Shown one piece after another: positions 24,290 through 27,621 of a stretch of DNA of 27,621 nt; within the stretch, counting starts at the first letter, position 1; each line of letters begins with the position of its first letter. The translations under genes and the position numbers were made by a program. The DNA is taken from NCBI GenBank assembly GCA_002435715.1, contig DISD01000093.1:1-27621 (forward strand), in the 5' to 3' direction. Origin of the DNA: Rhodospirillaceae bacterium UBA6219. Its GTDB lineage: Bacteria; Pseudomonadota; Alphaproteobacteria; Rhodospirillales; Magnetospirillaceae. Below the pieces are notes generated by a model. The model saw nothing but the letters and a program-made list of their open reading frames with translations, searched no databases and was not told where the DNA came from.

Positions 24290-25099
24290 ATGGAAGCGGA
24301 TGAAGAAGCCGGCGCATCCAAGCGTCAGGTTCCCGCGGTGACGCGGGCCATCGCGATCCTGCGTCTGCTGGGGCGGGCCAGCGAACCGGTGGGGGTCCAA
24401 AAAATCGCCCGGGATCTGGGTTTGGTGCCCAGTACCTGCCTGCACATTCTGCGGGTTCTGGTGGACGAAGGCGTGGTGGCCTTCGACCCGGTGGCGAAGC
24501 GTTACACCATCGATGTGGGAATCCTGCCCATCGCCAGAAACGCCATTCAGCGCAACGGCTTCGTGCAGATCGTCCAACCGCATCTGACGCAATTGTCGAC
24601 GGATTTCGGTGTCTCGGCCATCGCCACCCGTTTGGCCACCCCCGACCACATGGTGGTGGTGGCCTTGTCCCAGGCGGACATGCCGTTTCGTCTGCAGGTG
24701 GATCTGGGCAGCAGCTTTCCGGCCCTGATCAGCGCCACCGGTCGCTGCATCGCTGCTTTCGGATCGGCAAAGCCGGTGCAGTTGAAAGCGCAATTTTCCC
24801 GTCTGAACTGGGCCAATCCGCCAAGCTTCGACGAATGGATGGCGCAGGTCGAAGAAACCCGCCGCACCGGGATCGGCGTCGACAAAGGCCATTACATCAG
24901 CGGGGTGACCATTTACGCGGTGCCGGTTTTCAACGCGGCGAAAGCCCTGGCTTACAGCATCGTCACGGTCGGTATCAGCGAGCAACTGGAAGCGGCCAGT
25001 GGCGAGGAAATGGCCCGGCGCATGCTGGAGGTCCGCGACGCCGTGGCCGAGCACATGGTGCAAAGTTCCTCCTTCCCGCCGGAACGGAGGGGGCGATGA
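24290..25099 (+). CDS. IclR-family transcriptional regulator
   Basis: A 269-residue DNA-binding regulator. The start at 24290 is chosen because GGGAGAGG lies five bases upstream and a promoter ends shortly before; an upstream in-frame extension would run through the operator. Residues about 20-75 form the winged helix-turn-helix (VTRAIAILRLLGRASEPVG, then IARDLGLVPSTCLHILRVLV). Residues about 90-260 form the IclR effector-binding domain, with FPALISATGRCIAAF and VDKGHYISGVTIYAVPVFN. It is divergent from the ligase-TRAP operon and heads the thioesterase/CoA-transferase operon, so it likely controls both in response to the acid or its CoA ester. Its stop overlaps the next start. Confidence 0.93.
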   Translation: MEADEEAGASKRQVPAVTRAIAILRLLGRASEPVGVQKIARDLGLVPSTCLHILRVLVDEGVVAFDPVAKRYTIDVGILPIARNAIQRNGFVQIVQPHLTQLSTDFGVSAIATRLATPDHMVVVALSQADMPFRLQVDLGSSFPALISATGRCIAAFGSAKPVQLKAQFSRLNWANPPSFDEWMAQVEETRRTGIGVDKGHYISGVTIYAVPVFNAAKALAYSIVTVGISEQLEAASGEEMARRMLEVRDAVAEHMVQSSSFPPERRGR

Positions 25100-25539
25100 T
25101 GGAGAATCCGCGCCCTGATCCCGGACCGGATTGGAAACCTTTGGCCCTGTCGGGGTTGATGGCTCATATCGGCCCCTTGATGGCCCGCCGTGATGGTGAG
25201 TTCTGGCGATACGGGCTGATGACGACCCATATCCACGCCAACATGCTGGGTATCGTCCATGGCGGGACCTATGCCACCCTGGCCGACCACGCCATGAGCG
25301 TGGCGGCCTGGGAAACCACCGGGCGTGACCCGGTGGTGACGCTTGAACTGAGTACGCAATTCATCGCCTCGGCCCGTCCCGGCGACTTCCTGGAGGTCTG
25401 TCCGCGTCTGATCGCCCGCAGTGGCGGCATGCTGTACCTGGATGCGGTGATGAGTGCCGACGGCAGGGTATTGGCGGCCTTCTCGGGCATTTGGAAACAC
25501 GTCAAGGCGCAAAGCGGAGGCCGCCGACATGATGCGTGA
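25096..25539 (+). CDS. PaaI-type hot-dog thioesterase
   Basis: A 147-residue hot-dog fold acyl-CoA thioesterase, predicted to release CoA from aromatic or short acyl thioesters. The typical motif region is NMLGIVHGGTYATLADHAMS, with HGG preceding the central helix, followed by VVTLELSTQFIASARPGD and the Gly-rich final strands. The start ATG overlaps the iclR TGA (ATGATGG, two possible adjacent ATGs). The stop overlaps the CoA-transferase start by eleven bases. Such enzymes often protect against CoA trapping in degradation pathways. Confidence 0.87.
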   Translation: MMENPRPDPGPDWKPLALSGLMAHIGPLMARRDGEFWRYGLMTTHIHANMLGIVHGGTYATLADHAMSVAAWETTGRDPVVTLELSTQFIASARPGDFLEVCPRLIARSGGMLYLDAVMSADGRVLAAFSGIWKHVKAQSGGRRHDA

Positions 25540-26761
25540 AACTTCTTCCCCGGCCGGTGCGGCCATGCCGGCCAAGGGGCCGTTGCACGGGGTTCGTATT
25601 CTCGATTTTTCCCGAATTCTGTCCGGGCCTTATGCGACCATGATCCTGGCGGATTTCGGTGCCGAGGTGATCAAGGTCGAAAATACCGACAAGGGTGACG
25701 AAACCCGTGGTTTTCCGCCTTTCGTCGGCGATATGAGCCATTATTTCATCGCCCTTAATCGCAACAAGCAAAGCCTGGCGCTGGACCTGAAATCCCCCCA
25801 GGGGCGTGACATCGCCCGTAAATTGGCGGCGCTGAGCGACGTGGTGGTGGAAAACTTCCGCCCCGGCGTCATGAAGCGTCTGGGTCTGGACCACCAGACC
25901 CTGGCCGCCGACAATCCCGCTTTGTGCTATTGCTCGATCAGCGGCTTCGGTCAGGACAGCCCCCTGGCTGACCGCCCGGCTTTCGACATCGTCGCCCAAG
26001 CCTTGTCCGGGGTGATGAGCGTCAATGGCGAGCCGGGCCAGCCGCCCAGCAAGCTGGGCTTGCCTTTGGGCGACATGGCGGCCAGCATTTATGCGGTTTT
26101 CGCCATTCTGGCGGTGCTTTTCGAGCGCCAAAGCACCGGCAAGGGGCGCCATATCGAAGTCCCCATGCTGGACAGCCTGATGGGCATGCTGGGGTATCTG
26201 GCCCAGGTCTATTTCGTTACCGGAAATGCTCCGCGACCGGTGGGAACCAAGCACCCCAACATCGTTCCCTATGGCGCCTTTCCCACCAGCGACGGCCATG
26301 TCATCGTTGCCTGTCTGACCGAACGCTTCTGGGTCAATTTCGCCAGGGCGTTGGATTTGCCCGAATTGGTGCAAGACCCGCGCTTCGGTGCTTATGAGGA
26401 CCGTTTGCGCAACCGCGACCAGCTAGAGGAAATGGTCGAAAGCCGCATGCGGCAGAACGACACCGCTTTTTGGTTGGCCCGTCTCGATGAATGTGACGTC
26501 CCCAACGCCCCGATCATGGATGTGGGGCAGGCTCTCAATCAGGCGCATGTCAGCCAAGCTGGTTTGGTGGAAACGGTCCATCATCCGGCCGTGGGCGATC
26601 TTCGCGTGGTCGGCTCGCCGGTCAGGCTGGATGGTGAACGGCCGGCGACCTATCGGCCCCCACCGCTGTTGGGGGAGCATTCCAAGGATGTCCTGCAAAG
26701 ATTATTGGACATCGGCCCCCAGGACGCCGAAGCCTTACAACAAGGCGGTGTGATTTCCTAG
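25529..26761 (+). CDS. Class III CoA-transferase (CaiB/BaiF family)
   Basis: A 410-residue family III CoA-transferase moving CoA between a donor thioester and a carboxylic acid. The start at 25529 (or the adjacent ATG at 25532) follows GGAGG by eight bases. Motifs are GVRILDFSRILSGPYATMIL at the N-terminus, FGAEVIKVE, VVVENFRPGVM, SISGFGQDSP and ADRPAFDIVAQALSG, where Asp153 aligns with the catalytic aspartate. HPNIVPYGAFPTSDG follows in the C-terminal region. It is last in the iclR operon, with a terminator about 140 bases downstream. With the ligase on the other strand, the locus offers two ways of CoA activation. The acid and donor are unknown. Confidence 0.93.
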   Translation: MMRETSSPAGAAMPAKGPLHGVRILDFSRILSGPYATMILADFGAEVIKVENTDKGDETRGFPPFVGDMSHYFIALNRNKQSLALDLKSPQGRDIARKLAALSDVVVENFRPGVMKRLGLDHQTLAADNPALCYCSISGFGQDSPLADRPAFDIVAQALSGVMSVNGEPGQPPSKLGLPLGDMAASIYAVFAILAVLFERQSTGKGRHIEVPMLDSLMGMLGYLAQVYFVTGNAPRPVGTKHPNIVPYGAFPTSDGHVIVACLTERFWVNFARALDLPELVQDPRFGAYEDRLRNRDQLEEMVESRMRQNDTAFWLARLDECDVPNAPIMDVGQALNQAHVSQAGLVETVHHPAVGDLRVVGSPVRLDGERPATYRPPPLLGEHSKDVLQRLLDIGPQDAEALQQGGVIS

Positions 26762-26900
26762 AACGCGGTTTTCGTGGGGCGAATCGTTGTATTTGAATCG
26801 GTTGTTGCCCGTTGGGCTATGCTGAAACAACCGGTGGTTCGCGATAAAAGGTTGCCTGCTCCCGCAACCAAATATCGCTTGTTTTCCAAAAAGTTAGATC

Positions 26901-26935
26901 AACGTCTCGGATGTCTGTCCGGGGCGTTTTTCTTT
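26901..26935 (+). terminator. Rho-independent terminator after CoA-transferase
   Basis: AACGTCTCGGA (26901-26911) pairs with TCCGGGGCGTT (26918-26928) over eleven positions with two G-U pairs around a six-base loop. A T run (TTTTTC) follows. The rest of 26762-27081 holds no credible gene. Confidence 0.85.
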
Positions 26936-27081
26936 GTCTTCGTGCGCAACCGACAGCAAATCCGCCCCACGTTTGAAATCCTCGGTGAATTGCCTCATAC
27001 CGGAACCCGTTATCGGAATGAAAGTTAGCATGCACGCTCTCCATTCTTTCCGGGCAAGTCCAAAGGCGGCGTGACACGATT

Positions 27082-27621
27082 TTACATATTCGGGTAATTG
27101 GGTCCGCCGCCGCCTTCCGGCACCGTCCAGGTGATGTTCTGGGTGGGGTCCTTGATGTCGCAGGTCTTGCAGTGGACGCAGTTCTGGGCGTTGATGCGCA
27201 ATGCCGGGCCATCGACGATTTCATAGACGCCGGCCGGGCAATAACGCTGTTCCGGGGCGTCGTAGAGGGCCAGATTGACGTCGATGGCGACGGCTTCGTC
27301 GGCCAGCTTCAGATGGGCCGGCTGGTTTTCCTCGTGGTTGGTGTTGGAAATGAACACCGAGGACAGCTTGTCGAAGCTGACCAATCCATCGGGCTTGGGA
27401 TAGTCGATCTTGGGGAAGTCCTTGGCCTTGCCCAATTGGTCGTGGTCGGAATGGATCTTGAAGGTCCACGGCGCTTTGCCCTGGAACAGATAAGTGTCCA
27501 GCGCCGAATAGGCGATGCCGGCCCAGAAGCCCTTGTGGAAGCTGGGGCGGATGTTGCGCACCTTGTACAATTCCGACCACAGCCAGGATTGCTTCAACTC
27601 ACGCGGGTAAGCGTGGGCTTC
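27082..27621 (-). CDS. Electron transfer flavoprotein-ubiquinone oxidoreductase, C-terminal part
   Basis: The last 179 codons of ETF-QO, an inner membrane FAD/4Fe-4S enzyme that passes electrons from acyl-CoA dehydrogenases via ETF to ubiquinone. The reading frame runs off the right edge, so the N-terminal FAD domain is not seen. The four cluster cysteines are present in RYCPAGVYE and NCVHCKTCD, followed by the characteristic ending DPTQNITWTVPEGGGGPNY. The upstream part GLVSFDKLSSVFISNTNHEE is also diagnostic. It converges with the CoA-transferase operon. It fits a genome with acyl-CoA oxidation but need not be co-regulated. Confidence 0.95.
   Translation of the reverse strand, partial: EAHAYPRELKQSWLWSELYKVRNIRPSFHKGFWAGIAYSALDTYLFQGKAPWTFKIHSDHDQLGKAKDFPKIDYPKPDGLVSFDKLSSVFISNTNHEENQPAHLKLADEAVAIDVNLALYDAPEQRYCPAGVYEIVDGPALRINAQNCVHCKTCDIKDPTQNITWTVPEGGGGPNYPNM

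Noticed and set aside
26774..27028. 84-codon plus-strand frame after the CoA-transferase
   Set aside because: It runs straight through a strong rho-independent terminator, has no ribosome-binding site and no recognisable features.

Overview
The window is GC-rich, densely packed chromosomal DNA. It most resembles an alphaproteobacterium of the Rhodospirillales (Magnetospirillum/Phaeospirillum-like). Signs of this are the PrtD/HlyD/TolC-type secretion operon, an IalB-family protein, an RTX giant protein, a TRAP transporter next to acyl-CoA genes, and a nitrogenase-like subunit. The genus is inferred from protein style only.

Region 1 (1-9922, + strand) is a type I secretion locus. It opens with the 3' part of a large RTX/tandem-repeat exoprotein cut by the left edge, then a strong hairpin. 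The export machinery follows with overlapping stop/start codons: ABC permease-ATPase, HlyD-type adaptor and TolC-type outer membrane factor. A lipoprotein with an alpha/beta-hydrolase triad is fused translationally to this set. An IalB-family periplasmic protein and a large SAM methyltransferase of the protein-lysine-methyltransferase type come next.

Region 2 (about 9923-11413) is a scar of mobile DNA. It holds two possible coupled micro-ORFs and an antisense fragment of a large serine recombinase. That fragment joins abruptly to the 3' part of a RecG-like ATP-binding protein with a 7-residue repeat.

Region 3 (11414-17824, - strand) is a metal-chelate uptake operon: TonB-dependent siderophore-type receptor, FecCD/BtuC permease, FecE/BtuD ATPase and FepB/BtuF-type binding protein. 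Its last gene encodes a NifE/NifD-family nitrogenase-like protein that keeps the three N-terminal cluster cysteines and the cofactor-type cysteine. No NifH, NifK or NifN partner is visible. The operon ends where the mobile scar begins. Its roughly 550-base upstream region has two perfect palindromes, a structured leader and the terminator of the next operon. This is the most unusual part of the window.

Region 4 (18271-26935) is a carboxylic-acid uptake and CoA-catabolism locus. On the - strand an acyl-CoA ligase, a MaoC/FAS1-like dehydratase and a DctQ-DctP-DctM TRAP transporter form one operon ending in a rho-independent terminator. Divergently on the + strand lie an IclR regulator, a PaaI-type thioesterase and a class III CoA-transferase, also ended by a terminator. 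A symmetric operator sits on the promoter between the two units. The scheme suggested is import, CoA activation by ligase or transferase, hydration/dehydration and thioester release. The substrate is not identifiable from sequence.

Region 5 (27082-27621, - strand) is the C-terminal end of ETF-ubiquinone oxidoreductase, cut by the right edge. No rRNA, tRNA or CRISPR array was recognised.
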